Of a stretch of DNA of 64,000 bases, positions 32,989 to 41,784 are shown piece after piece (positions within the stretch are counted from its first letter, which is position 1; each line of letters starts with the position of its first letter). Position numbers and translations under genes: made by a program. The stretch is taken from positions 1,194,723 to 1,258,722 of the forward strand of contig NZ_LFJC01000003.1 of NCBI RefSeq assembly GCF_002776695.1, in the 5' to 3' direction. The notes beneath the pieces were generated by a model. It made no database searches, had not been told where the DNA came from, and was given only the letters and a program-made list of their open reading frames with translations. This DNA is from Bradyrhizobium nitroreducens (GTDB lineage Bacteria > Pseudomonadota > Alphaproteobacteria > Rhizobiales > Xanthobacteraceae).

Positions 32989-34608
32989 TCAGACCAAAGC
33001 TGCTATCGAGGTAGAATCGGCTTGGCGCGTGACGAGATGCAAATGCTTGTCGAGCCACCGGCTCATCGCGTTCAGGTCAGACGCCTTCCTTGCGACCGCG
33101 AACACATAGTGGTCGGGGCGCACCAGAGCCGCGATAAGCCCGTGATCGCGCAGCCACGCGGCAAGCAGGCCGTCGGCTTCAACGATCGTCCAAGCCCCAG
33201 GTCCGCACGGCCTGGAGGTCTTCTCATCAGCCAGACACAGTATCATTCCGTCGAGTGCGCCAAGCCGTTGACGCAGGTTTGCGGGTACCTCGGCCAAATC
33301 GACCCTTGGCACGATGACTAGACGAAACGCGGCTCCGACCTGATCGTCGAGCAAAGCGATGCCTGCCTCGCTGACGATCCTGGGTTGGGGAAAGCGAGAG
33401 CCTACCGGAGGCCCTTGCTCGGAACAGAGCGCCCCCTCCATGAGCCCCGGGATCAAGCTTTGGCGATATTGGACTGCCGGCGGATCACCTTTCTCGCTGA
33501 GCATCCGCGCGTCACGTTCCGACGCCTTTGCGGGGTCAAGCTCGCAGATGATCCGGCCCAGCGCCTTGGCTGTTTCCGTCGTGGTCCTGACATGCGGACG
33601 CCGCTCGTGCTGATAACTATCGAGCAGCTCGACGCCTGAGCGCCCCTTGAGTACCAGCTCGAGCTTCCATGCGAGGTTCGCTGCGTCCCGGATTCCCTGG
33701 CACATTCCCTGCGCCATGAACGGAGGCGTCATGTGCGCAGCATCGCCCGCCAGAAGCACTCGGTCGCGGCGCCACCCGTTAGCAACCAGCGCGTGAAACA
33801 CGTACGTCGCGGCTCGCCACAACTTACCGTCTTCGGGCGTGAGCCACCTCTCAAGCAAGCGCCAGATGGTTTCGTCCCTGTTCATCTCCTCCGCTGTTTC
33901 ACCGGGAAGGACCATGAACTCCCACCGGCGGTGATTGCCGGAGCCCACGACGTACGTCGCCGGCCGCTGCGGATCACAGTATTGAACAACATTCCGCGGA
34001 AGTTTTCCGATGCCGCTTTCGTCAACGAGGACGTCTACGACCAGCCAAGGCTCGTCGAAATCGAGCGACTCGAAATCGCTGCCAATCAGCTTGCGGACCA
34101 AGCTTCCTCCACCATCGCACCCGACGACATAACGCGCGCGCAGTGTCTGCCTTTCTTCCGTTCCATCAATAATTGAGAGCTCGACGTGATCGTCATGCTG
34201 TGTGAGAGCCTCAAGCGTCTTGCCCAGTTGAATATCGACGGTCGGGATATCGGCGAGCGACAGGCGGATGGCACGCTCAAATGGCGGCTGCTGGAACATG
34301 AAACCTGGCTGCCACCCCTGCGCATAGGGCGGTGGCAGGGGCTCGTAGCAAGCGATGAGCTTACCGCCGACACCGTGATATTCGGTACGGGGATAAGGAA
34401 CGACATAGGCGTGAACAGCGTCGGCCAACCCGAGGTTCTGAACAACCCGCATGATCTCGTGGTCGAACGCGATTGCACGAGGCAGTGGAAAGATATCGTC
34501 ACTCTTGTCGAAGACGACCGTCGAGATGCCTTTCTGTCCCAACAATGCCGCAAGAATAGCGCCGACGGGTCCCATACCGACCACTGCGACATCGACAACT
34601 CCGGACAT
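32989..34608 (-). CDS. MhpA-like FAD-dependent aromatic hydroxylase
   Basis: The 539-residue protein has an FAD-binding GxGxxG region (VAVVGMGPVGAILAALLG, residues 7-24), a central RYVVGCDGGGSLVR motif and the second FAD motif LAGDAAHMTPPFMAQGMCQG near residues 283-302. It has the thioredoxin-like C-terminal domain seen in phenol/3-(3-hydroxyphenyl)propionate hydroxylases. It probably ortho-hydroxylates a substituted phenol to a catechol for the extradiol dioxygenase encoded upstream. It is the last gene of the dioxygenase operon. Confidence 0.88.
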   Translation of the reverse strand: MSGVVDVAVVGMGPVGAILAALLGQKGISTVVFDKSDDIFPLPRAIAFDHEIMRVVQNLGLADAVHAYVVPYPRTEYHGVGGKLIACYEPLPPPYAQGWQPGFMFQQPPFERAIRLSLADIPTVDIQLGKTLEALTQHDDHVELSIIDGTEERQTLRARYVVGCDGGGSLVRKLIGSDFESLDFDEPWLVVDVLVDESGIGKLPRNVVQYCDPQRPATYVVGSGNHRRWEFMVLPGETAEEMNRDETIWRLLERWLTPEDGKLWRAATYVFHALVANGWRRDRVLLAGDAAHMTPPFMAQGMCQGIRDAANLAWKLELVLKGRSGVELLDSYQHERRPHVRTTTETAKALGRIICELDPAKASERDARMLSEKGDPPAVQYRQSLIPGLMEGALCSEQGPPVGSRFPQPRIVSEAGIALLDDQVGAAFRLVIVPRVDLAEVPANLRQRLGALDGMILCLADEKTSRPCGPGAWTIVEADGLLAAWLRDHGLIAALVRPDHYVFAVARKASDLNAMSRWLDKHLHLVTRQADSTSIAALV

Positions 34609-34668
34609 TCTGGTCTCCGTCTTCGAACGAGCTCGTAATGTAATGAACTATTCAGCGCGCTTCATCGA

Positions 34669-35721
34669 TCAGTTTGCCGCCACCGCGGGCGCCGGCACAT
34701 TGAGTCTGCTCGCCAGCGCCAACAACCGGGTGAAGGTCCCTTGCGCGAGCGGGATGCCCTCTCTCGATCGCCGGTCCCTCTCCTGGAAGCCTCGCTCGCC
34801 GGGCAGGTAAACCTGATCGACGCCTGCGGCCGGCGGCAAGTTCTTGATGGCGACGCGAAGGCGATCTACGTCCGGAATGAAGTCCTCGCCGAAAGCGGCT
34901 GGATCGAGCGCGGCGACGAGACCGTTGCCGCCGGGATCTCCGCCCTGCGACAATGCGACCGAGATCAACGGGTTTCCGACCAGGACGCTGGCGAGGACTT
35001 CGATCATCAGAGACAGTCCAGACCCTTTGGGACCGGCCATTGGCAGGACGGATTTGACCTTTCGCGGGTCGGTCGTTTCTTCACCATGCTTGTCGACGGC
35101 CCAGCCGCTAGGGAGCGACCGGCCCGCATCCTTCGCTGCCATGACCTTTCCGATCGCGACGGACGCTGTCGACATGTCAAAGAGCAAGGGCTGTTGCGGA
35201 TCGCTGGTCGGTGCAGAAATCGCAATCGGGTTGGTAGACACCCCCTCTGCGCGAGATCCGTAATAGATCATGAGTGGCTTGGAGGCGGTCATCGCGATAC
35301 CGATCCGCCCTGATTGGGCGACCTGTTGCGCATAATATCCGATCGCCCCCGCATGGCTTATGGAGCGGACTGCGCACCAGGCAAGTCCGTGAACTCCGGC
35401 GAGCTCTGCGGCGGAACGAGCCGCAGCATTCATGCCTACCGCACCCGGTGCCCGTTGCGCGTCGATCACGGCTACCGCTCCCTTACCGAAAACCTGCAAG
35501 GGGGTAGCAGCGGGATTGATCAGGCCAAGCTCGACCATCTCAACATAGCGAGGAATTCGCAAGACACCGTGCGAATCCGCGCCACGCAGGTTGGCCCAGA
35601 CGAGCATCTCCGCCGTCTGTTCGGCGTGATCCGCTGTAAAACCACCCGCGTGAAGAAGGCTGGTTGCAAACTGCCGCAGGGCGGCTTCGCCGATCATGCT
35701 CGTTTCTGACGCGCCTCCCAT
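34669..35721 (-). CDS. Ldh-family malate/L-lactate/ureidoglycolate-type dehydrogenase
   Basis: The 350-residue protein has the Ldh2/MdhG fold hallmarks: DSHGVLRIPRYVEMVE near the start, NPIAISAPTSDPQQPLLFDMSTA, and GPKGSGLSLMIEVLASVL. These NAD(P)-dependent enzymes oxidise 2-hydroxy acids or reduce 2-oxo acids. In this operon it could act on a 2-oxo/2-hydroxy acid released from ring cleavage. It starts 2 nt after the stop of the alpha/beta-hydrolase gene. Confidence 0.85.
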   Translation of the reverse strand: MGGASETSMIGEAALRQFATSLLHAGGFTADHAEQTAEMLVWANLRGADSHGVLRIPRYVEMVELGLINPAATPLQVFGKGAVAVIDAQRAPGAVGMNAAARSAAELAGVHGLAWCAVRSISHAGAIGYYAQQVAQSGRIGIAMTASKPLMIYYGSRAEGVSTNPIAISAPTSDPQQPLLFDMSTASVAIGKVMAAKDAGRSLPSGWAVDKHGEETTDPRKVKSVLPMAGPKGSGLSLMIEVLASVLVGNPLISVALSQGGDPGGNGLVAALDPAAFGEDFIPDVDRLRVAIKNLPPAAGVDQVYLPGERGFQERDRRSREGIPLAQGTFTRLLALASRLNVPAPAVAAN

Positions 35722-35723
35722 CG

Positions 35724-36605
35724 TCAGGCACCAAGGGGGGACGGAAAGAACTTGTCGAGCCAGCCCTTGATAATGGCCTTTGTGCGCGGCGCATCTTCTT
35801 TCGCGAGCGGAAAATGCGAAGTTCCCGTGATCAGGACCAACTCTGCCGGTTGCCCTGCTCTCTCGAACATACGGACCGACTGCTCCGTGGGAGTGATCGT
35901 ATCATTGGCGGTGTGCAAAAACAGAATCGGACGGGGAGCGATGTTTCCGACGACCTCGTCGGCGCGAAAATTGTACATGCTCCATGCCGTCTCGACCGGG
36001 ATCTCCATGATCGCCTTCGGCGAGAGGTTCTTGCGCAAATGTTCCGGAATTGGGACGGCATCGAAGCGCGAGATCCACATGCTCTTGCCGGTTTCCTGCT
36101 TCTGCTTTCTCCCCTGCTCCAACAGAGACGTGAACTTGGCCCATGCTTCAGGGCCGGGATGCTGACCACGGAACTTGCGCTCGCCATCGCCCCAACCGCA
36201 CGATGAGATGACGCAGGCGAATCGATCGTCCACACCCGCCGAATAGACCGCGACCGCCGCACCGAAGCTGTGGCCGACGACACCTATCCGCTTCGGATCG
36301 ACCTCATCCCGCCCGGCCAAAAAAGTCAGCGCATTCTTGGTATCCGCCACCTGGTCGAAGCAGCGCACCTGCGCGCGCTCGCCTTCACTCTCCCCACAGC
36401 AACGGAAGTCGAAACGCAGGGCCGCATAACCCATTTGCTCGAGCATGTTGGCCTGAATCTCGGCGTGCGATTCATCCTTTGATCCGACAAAGCCGTGCAG
36501 GACGATGAAGGCCGGCAGCCGTTGCCCGGGCTTTCTCCCTTCCGGGACATGCAGGACTGCGGAAAGCTTGAGGCCGTCGGAATAAAATGTCAGCTTCTCT
36601 TGCAT
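35724..36605 (-). CDS. Alpha/beta-hydrolase (dienelactone-hydrolase-like)
   Basis: The start at 36603-36605 gives 293 residues; the longer frame has no support. An HGFVGSKDE oxyanion region (about residue 37), the nucleophile motif VGHSFGAA (near residue 110) and a late TSHFPLAKED with the catalytic His are visible. Between dioxygenase and dehydrogenase genes it is the best candidate to hydrolyse the meta-cleavage product, though the fold family also contains esterases. Confidence 0.82.
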   Translation of the reverse strand: MQEKLTFYSDGLKLSAVLHVPEGRKPGQRLPAFIVLHGFVGSKDESHAEIQANMLEQMGYAALRFDFRCCGESEGERAQVRCFDQVADTKNALTFLAGRDEVDPKRIGVVGHSFGAAVAVYSAGVDDRFACVISSCGWGDGERKFRGQHPGPEAWAKFTSLLEQGRKQKQETGKSMWISRFDAVPIPEHLRKNLSPKAIMEIPVETAWSMYNFRADEVVGNIAPRPILFLHTANDTITPTEQSVRMFERAGQPAELVLITGTSHFPLAKEDAPRTKAIIKGWLDKFFPSPLGA

Positions 36606-36665
36606 GTATGATGTCTCTGTTGAGATCTTTCGATCTGCTCGTCGCACGCCGGCGACTGGCGTCGG

Positions 36666-37568
36666 TCAATTGATGGCGGCAAACGGGAAATAGAACTGAC
36701 GCCATTCCAAAGGTGCCGGCGTGCCCCAGACGTTCATCGCGCGAACATTGCCCGGGCGCTCGAGATTGGTAATCGTGTTTGGCGTGAAGGCCGCATCGTC
36801 TGCGATCAGGGCCATCGAACCTGAACACTCGATCATGGCCCCGCTAGCATCGGTATAGTACGCGTAGGTATTGTCGCCCGGACGATGGCGGCCTGGCCCC
36901 CAAAGCATCTGCTTGTCGAAGCGATCGAGCAGGTCGCCGAGCTTAAGATAATCGGTGAAATCCCTGAACTCGAACGAATAGTGGTGCAGGCCTACCTTGC
37001 CGCGAACGATGCCAACGATGTGATGCTGGCGGTTGCCGCCATACATCCACGTCAAGCTATCATCAGCCATGCGCTCCGAGACGCGAAGTCCGCAAATCGC
37101 CTCCAGTTGCCCGCACGTGACAAGGGGATCCGGCGAAGTCAGATTGAGATGGTCCATGCGGGTCGGACCGACACCATGGGTCGGATAGCGGCGACCATGG
37201 ATGTTGTCGTGCGCAGGCGTGTGCACCTCGAATCTCAGGCCTTGCGGCGTCGCAAACGAGACGCCGGCAGCGAAGCAGGAGAGGCTCGGTCGGCCCGACA
37301 GTATGCGACAGCCGGCGTTCTCGACGCGGAACTCGACCTCGCGAAGAGCATCCGTGGTGAGAACCTCCAGTCCGATCGTGTGAACCGAGTTCTCGTCCGA
37401 CCTCAGCAGCACCAGTTCCGCGGCGCGGCCGTTGGAACTCAACCAGGTCTCCCGCGCGTCGGAGTGCGTCACATGCAGACCAAGGATCTCGGTCGCGTCC
37501 CGCACCACGGCCTCGGTCGCCGTAGTGTTGATCTTGACGTGTCCGACGGCATGCACAATTGGCGGCAT
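36666..37568 (-). CDS. Type I extradiol ring-cleavage dioxygenase (VOC fold)
   Basis: The start at 37566-37568 has GGGGAG about 7 nt upstream and gives 300 residues. The C-terminal VOC half has the metal ligands of catechol 2,3-dioxygenase/2,3-dihydroxybiphenyl dioxygenase enzymes: His140 in RMDHLNL, His196 in LHHYSFEF and Glu247 in AMIECSG. It should open a catechol ring next to a hydroxyl using Fe(II) or Mn(II). It is first in the operon dioxygenase-hydrolase-Ldh-hydroxylase and is divergent from the GntR gene. Confidence 0.88.
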   Translation of the reverse strand: MPPIVHAVGHVKINTTATEAVVRDATEILGLHVTHSDARETWLSSNGRAAELVLLRSDENSVHTIGLEVLTTDALREVEFRVENAGCRILSGRPSLSCFAAGVSFATPQGLRFEVHTPAHDNIHGRRYPTHGVGPTRMDHLNLTSPDPLVTCGQLEAICGLRVSERMADDSLTWMYGGNRQHHIVGIVRGKVGLHHYSFEFRDFTDYLKLGDLLDRFDKQMLWGPGRHRPGDNTYAYYTDASGAMIECSGSMALIADDAAFTPNTITNLERPGNVRAMNVWGTPAPLEWRQFYFPFAAIN

Positions 37569-37647
37569 TTGGCCACTCCCCGGCTCTTTCATTGAAAATC
37601 AGGTATCTCATCAACGGAAGCCAATCAACAATTTTTCGATTAATGAA

Positions 37648-37748
37648 GCATTTTCGAAATTAAGCGGATATTCGCAGGGCTACCGGCCATCGCTTGGCAC
37701 AGCGCTCCGGCGGGTCCACCCCTCAATCATTTGATATAATTTCGAAAA
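37648..37748. promoter_or_regulatory. GntR operator-like sites between dioxygenase operon and gntR
   Basis: GCATTTTCGAAATT at 37648-37661 and AATTTCGAAAA at 37738-37748 (its inverted form) lie in the divergent promoter region. The core AATTTCGAAAT is palindromic. The same 14-mer recurs identically upstream of the dehydrogenase/cupin pair at 38614-38627. The shared word makes these likely sites for the GntR regulator encoded between them. Confidence 0.7.
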
Positions 37749-37793
37749 CCAAGCATACTGACTTCGTCATGCAAATCATCAGGACTGTCCCCG

Positions 37794-38522
37794 ATGCCCG
37801 ATAGACCCAAGCCAGCAGGTGAAACGCGCGCGGCAGACGTGCTGCATCGGATGCGCGCCGATATCATCGCTTGCACGCTGAAACCGGGCGCGAAACTCCG
37901 GTTCGAGTCGCTTCGCGAAATGTATGCCGTGAGCTTCTCGACACTGCGAGAGGCACTTTCCCGCCTCGTCGCCGAAGGGCTGGTCGTTGCGGAAGACCAG
38001 CGCGGCTTCATCGTCGCGCCGGTTTCGATCGATGACCTCAACGACCTGACCTACGTCCGGGTCCTGATTGAGCGCGAATGTATCGCCCTCGCCATCAAGC
38101 GCGGCGACGACGCCTGGGAAGCGGCCATCATGGGCGCGTTCCACCGCATGGATCGCCTGCAGGCGCGGCTGGGCCTCAAGTACTACCTCTCGGAAGAGTG
38201 GAGCAAGCTGCACGGCGATTTTCATTTCTCGCTTGTCGTAGCCTGCCAATCGCCGAACTTGCTCGAGATCCGGCAAAAGCTGTTCGAACGGGCGCACCGA
38301 TATCGGCGAATGTCGTCCCAGTTCCGCACGAAGTGGCGGGCCAAGGACGTTGAGCACAAGATGATCATGGAAGCGGTCATCGGGCGAGATACCGCGAAGT
38401 CCGAGAAATTGATCGAGCGCCACATTCGCGAGACCACGGCCAACGTTATCAAGTTCGCAGGCCATCTCTTCGCAGCTCCCGAAGAAGAACGACGCGGCCG
38501 GGCCGAACGCATTTCGGCATAG
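37794..38522 (+). CDS. FadR/FCD-family GntR transcriptional regulator
   Basis: The 242-residue protein has an N-terminal GntR winged helix (VLHRMRADIIACTLKPGAKLRFESLREMYAVSFSTLREALSRLVAEGLV) and an all-helical FCD ligand-binding domain. The latter includes metal- or acid-binding positions such as the His in LHGDFHFSLVVAC. It probably represses the dioxygenase operon on one side and the dehydrogenase/cupin pair on the other until a pathway acid binds. Confidence 0.87.
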   Translation: MPDRPKPAGETRAADVLHRMRADIIACTLKPGAKLRFESLREMYAVSFSTLREALSRLVAEGLVVAEDQRGFIVAPVSIDDLNDLTYVRVLIERECIALAIKRGDDAWEAAIMGAFHRMDRLQARLGLKYYLSEEWSKLHGDFHFSLVVACQSPNLLEIRQKLFERAHRYRRMSSQFRTKWRAKDVEHKMIMEAVIGRDTAKSEKLIERHIRETTANVIKFAGHLFAAPEEERRGRAERISA

Positions 38523-38613
38523 GCCGAGACCGCCTTTTCTATTCTTCCCGATCTTGCAGCCGCGATTATTGCTGCGGCCAAGTCAGCGCCGTCGAAAATT
38601 ACGAAAAATCTTG

Positions 38614-38627
38614 CATTTTCGAAATTC
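38614..38627. promoter_or_regulatory. GntR operator-like site upstream of the dehydrogenase/cupin pair
   Basis: GCATTTTCGAAATT is identical over 14 bases to 37648-37661. It lies 66 nt before the dehydrogenase start. A further partial copy, TCGAAAATTACGAAAAA, lies immediately upstream at 38593-38609. Confidence 0.7.
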
Positions 38628-38692
38628 CTCGCTGATGGTCTCCGAAACGGCCAGGCCTTGAGCTCGGCGTCCAAGAACAGACGGAGGAAACC

Positions 38693-39808
38693 ATGGTTGT
38701 CCCTGAAACCATGACCGCGGCTCGGCTGCACGAGGTTGGCGGTGAGCTGAAACTTGAAAAGCTGCCGACTCCCAGGCCGGGCGACCTAGACGTCCTCGTG
38801 AGAGTGAAGGCTTGCGGCATCGTCCCCAATCTCGGGAACATCCTCGCCAATTGGCCCACATGGTTTCCCCACATGCCGCAGCCGCCCCTGCCGGCCATAT
38901 TCGGGCTCGATCCGGCCGGCGAAATCGACGCGGTGGGACGACAGGTTCATGCGCTGAAGCCGGGTGATCGCGTGTACGTCAATCCGGGGCGGTCATGCGG
39001 CGCATGCCGTCATTGCCGCAGAGGCGATGCCATTTCATGTAAGCATTACGCGTTCCAGGGCTATTTTGGCTTCAGCGACGACGCTATGCTGACCTTCGCG
39101 CAGTACCCGAGTGGCGGCCTGAGTGAATACATGGTCGCGCCTGCCTCGGCGGTCGTGAGCATCCCTGATAATATGAGCTATGAGCAGGCCGCCCGCCTCG
39201 GCTATCTTGGGACCAATTACTCAGCCTTGAAGAAGGCCAACGCCGGTCCGGGCGACACCATCCTGGTCAACGGCATCAGCGGCACGCTCGGCATCGGCGC
39301 CGCGGTCTTTGGACCCGCCATGGGGGTCAAGAAGATCCTCGGGACGGGACGGGATCGCCAGCTGCTCGAAGAGGTCAAGTCACTCGCTCCGTCCCGCATC
39401 GAAGTCTTCTCGATCGACGACGGCAGCATCACGGACTTCGTGATGGAGCATACGAATGGCGAGGGAGCCGATGCCTTCATCGACTGCCTGGGGCCTGGTG
39501 CCAAGCACGAAACGTTCTTGCAAGGGCTCGCAAGCCTGAGGCGCGGCGGGATTGCCGTCAACATCGGCGCCGTCATGGGCGCGGTCGCCATCGATGTCCA
39601 CTGGCTCATGGATCACTGCCAGCGTCTTCACGGTTCGCTTTGGTTCACCACCGAGGAAGGTCAGGAGATGGCTGACCTGGTCGCTGCCGGTGCTGCGAAT
39701 CTGTCGATGTTCAAAACGCAGGGGTATCCGCTGGCGCAAGTCAATCAAGCCATCTCGGGAATTGCCGAGCGGCATGGCGGCTTTTCTAACTTCGTCATCT
39801 ATCCCTGA
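38693..39808 (+). CDS. Zn-type medium-chain dehydrogenase lacking the catalytic zinc pair (copy 1)
   Basis: The 371-residue protein has GGAGGAAACC before its ATG. The structural-zinc cysteines are present (Cys102, 105, 108, 116 in RSCGACRHCRRGDAISC). The usual catalytic-zinc motif GHE is replaced by GLD (FGLDPAGE), although Cys41 is kept. A Rossmann segment follows (VNGISGTLGIGAAVFGPAMG). It resembles the second copy at 47042-48157 throughout, and both are followed by the same cupin. A quinone/enal reductase-like role is possible; the substrate is unknown. Confidence 0.85.
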   Translation: MVVPETMTAARLHEVGGELKLEKLPTPRPGDLDVLVRVKACGIVPNLGNILANWPTWFPHMPQPPLPAIFGLDPAGEIDAVGRQVHALKPGDRVYVNPGRSCGACRHCRRGDAISCKHYAFQGYFGFSDDAMLTFAQYPSGGLSEYMVAPASAVVSIPDNMSYEQAARLGYLGTNYSALKKANAGPGDTILVNGISGTLGIGAAVFGPAMGVKKILGTGRDRQLLEEVKSLAPSRIEVFSIDDGSITDFVMEHTNGEGADAFIDCLGPGAKHETFLQGLASLRRGGIAVNIGAVMGAVAIDVHWLMDHCQRLHGSLWFTTEEGQEMADLVAAGAANLSMFKTQGYPLAQVNQAISGIAERHGGFSNFVIYP

Positions 39809-39854
39809 CCCGACGACGACTTAAAGTGAACTCTCTCAGAGGAGGAGAACGAGC

Positions 39855-40397
39855 ATGACCGTCAGGCGTGTCGTCACGGGAAAGAACGCGAGCGGAAAGT
39901 CAGTGGTCGTGAGCGATGGTCCCTCACCTCGCGAAATGGCCCTCAAGCACACTCCGGGTTTTGTTTCGGCGCCAATCTGGATGTCCGAGGCGACCCCGTC
40001 GCTCTCGGCGGTCGCCAACGATCCGATGTCGAAGGCGGGCGCGAGCCTGCTGCCCACGGCAGGAGGATCGACATTCATGATCGTGACGTTCCCGCCGGAC
40101 AGCGTGATGATGTCCCCAGATTTCGATCCGGCCAAGGCCGGCCCGGAGCATCTCGTGGCAACTCCAGGAATTGCCGAAACCTTCGAGATGGAAAATCCGG
40201 GCATGCACACGACGCCCACGGTCGACTACGCTGTCGTTCTCGACGGCGAAATCTGGCTCGAGCTCGACGACGGCGAAACGGTAAATCTGAAGCCGCGCGA
40301 TACGATCGTTCAGCAGGCTGCACGCCACGGCTGGCGCAACAAGGGAAGCAAACCCGCGACGCTCGCGTTCGTCCTTCTGGGCGCCGAAGTGCGATAG
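39855..40397 (+). CDS. Cupin-domain protein paired with the dehydrogenase (copy 1)
   Basis: The 180-residue single cupin begins MTVRRVVTGKNASGKSVVVSDG and has the barrel segment MHTTPTVDYAVVLDGEIWLELDDGE, with a later HGWRN. GGAGGAG precedes the ATG. It lies 47 nt after the dehydrogenase, probably in one transcript. The function of this cupin family is unknown; it recurs beside aromatic-degradation genes. Compare the second copy at 46467-47009. Confidence 0.85.
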   Translation: MTVRRVVTGKNASGKSVVVSDGPSPREMALKHTPGFVSAPIWMSEATPSLSAVANDPMSKAGASLLPTAGGSTFMIVTFPPDSVMMSPDFDPAKAGPEHLVATPGIAETFEMENPGMHTTPTVDYAVVLDGEIWLELDDGETVNLKPRDTIVQQAARHGWRNKGSKPATLAFVLLGAEVR

Positions 40398-40500
40398 TGC
40401 GCCGTTATCGGTCGATCCGCCCGATCTTAGCGTCGTCGGCCAACCCACTCCTAATACGTTAACCCGCGCATACGCTGCAGCGACGGACGTACTCTTCTGG

Positions 40501-40725
40501 TCAGCGAACCTCGATGACCGCTTCGTCCGATTCCTTGCTATGCAGCGCCTTAAGATAGGGGCGAGGCGACGGCATCGGACTCAACTCGAACACGTCAGCT
40601 TCCTCCTTCTCGGGGACGTAGAGCTTGTTCGGAAAGCTGCCCGCAAAGCGATTTGTATTCTTGTGGTTCGGCGGCAAATGCACATAGGACATGAAATGCA
40701 TGGAGTCGAAGCGTACATCGGACAT
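40501..40725 (-). pseudogene. Truncated luciferase-like flavin monooxygenase (N-terminal fragment)
   Basis: The 74-residue frame starts at ATG 40723-40725 with GGGGGAC just upstream. Its segment HFMSYVHLPPNHKN...FPNKLYVPEKEEADVF resembles the N-termini of LLM-class flavin-dependent oxidoreductases, which are normally 330-380 residues long. The rest is missing, and the tail (SPMPSPRPYLKAL...) is unlike the family. The operator motif copy C lies about 75 bp upstream. Confidence 0.5.
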
Positions 40726-40800
40726 TGTCCCCCTGGTTTGGTGCGCGGGCCGATGAGGGCGCGTTTTTCGCAAGGCTAGGAGACGACCTGAACCCGCACT

Positions 40801-40832
40801 TGGACAAGACGGACTGGCTGGCACGAAACTGA
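40801..40832. promoter_or_regulatory. AraC-type operator motif, copy C
   Basis: The block TGGACAAGACGGACTGG continuing to ACGAAACTGA matches copy A at 23 of 32 positions without gaps. It lies between the 3' end of an AraC gene and the start of the truncated luciferase-like gene, so it keeps the order AraC-operator-flavin enzyme seen at copy B. Confidence 0.55.
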
Positions 40833-40870
40833 TGAGACTTTATTGCTGAAGTCCAGCTGGAGCGTCCCGG

Positions 40871-41761
40871 CTATACTTGGGCGGAACGTCGATAAGCGGC
40901 CGGCGTCAGGCCCGTGAAGCGACGAAATGCGCTCGTCAGATGCTGCTGGTGCGAAAACCCACATGCTAGAGCGATCTCGGGAAGGCTTCGAATCGACGAC
41001 CCTGCCAGCAGCCGCCTCGCCTGCTCCACTCGCAATTGCAGGACGTAGCGATGAGGCGGCACGCCTGTCGTGGCCTTGAACCTGCGAATGAAATGCGCCG
41101 GACTCATCCCGCACATCCCCGCGAGCTCGTCCAGCCTGATATCGGTTGAAAGGTTTTCTTCAATAAACTCACGTATGACCCGGATCTGGCGCGTATTGAG
41201 CTGCCTCGCTCGGCCCCTTCTTTGCGGTCCGGATCCGGGGCTGCGTGTCAGGATCAATCGGCTCGCGATTGCTAGAGCTACGGAGTCGGCGATCAGTGCG
41301 TTTGAGGATTCCTCTTCCCGAAGCATCTGCTCGACTACAGACATCAGATGGTAGGTGATGACCTCGGCCTCGCCGAAGAGAGGCTCGAGCTCGATGCGAA
41401 CGTCGTTCGTCAATTCCTGAAACAGTTCAGAGTGCAGATGAATATGGACGGTGTCGAGCGGCGTATGCAGATCTACCTCGCAGTCGTGCCCCGGGGGCAG
41501 AAAGAACACATCTCCTGGACCTGGAAATCGTGGCGTCACCCGCCCGCGCGTCCGATAGACTAGCTTCGCCGGCCCTCGAACGGACATCACGAGAAGAGCA
41601 TTGCTCCCGACGGCAAGATGAGCTCTGGACGGCTGTTCCCGCTGCAGGGAGGCAAAGATGGTCTTCCAGCCGCGATTCTCGCTTGACGCTTCAATTCGCG
41701 CGGCCGATTGGTTCAGCACGGAGTGCACCCGTGGTCGATTTGACTGATCGGATTGGTACAT
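40871..41761 (-). CDS. AraC-family transcriptional regulator 1
   Basis: The start at 41759-41761 (MYQSDQ) is preferred, since the longer frame would overlap the upstream regulator gene; this gives 296 residues. An N-terminal cupin-like sensor region precedes two helix-turn-helix motifs (IRLDELAGMCGMSPAHFIRRFKATTG and LPEIALACGFSHQQHLTSAFRRFTG). It is the best candidate to bind the three operator motifs. It lies 23 nt downstream of the second AraC gene. Confidence 0.85.
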   Translation of the reverse strand: MYQSDQSNRPRVHSVLNQSAARIEASSENRGWKTIFASLQREQPSRAHLAVGSNALLVMSVRGPAKLVYRTRGRVTPRFPGPGDVFFLPPGHDCEVDLHTPLDTVHIHLHSELFQELTNDVRIELEPLFGEAEVITYHLMSVVEQMLREEESSNALIADSVALAIASRLILTRSPGSGPQRRGRARQLNTRQIRVIREFIEENLSTDIRLDELAGMCGMSPAHFIRRFKATTGVPPHRYVLQLRVEQARRLLAGSSIRSLPEIALACGFSHQQHLTSAFRRFTGLTPAAYRRSAQV

Positions 41762-41784
41762 TGCAGACCCGCTGGCTATGCGCG

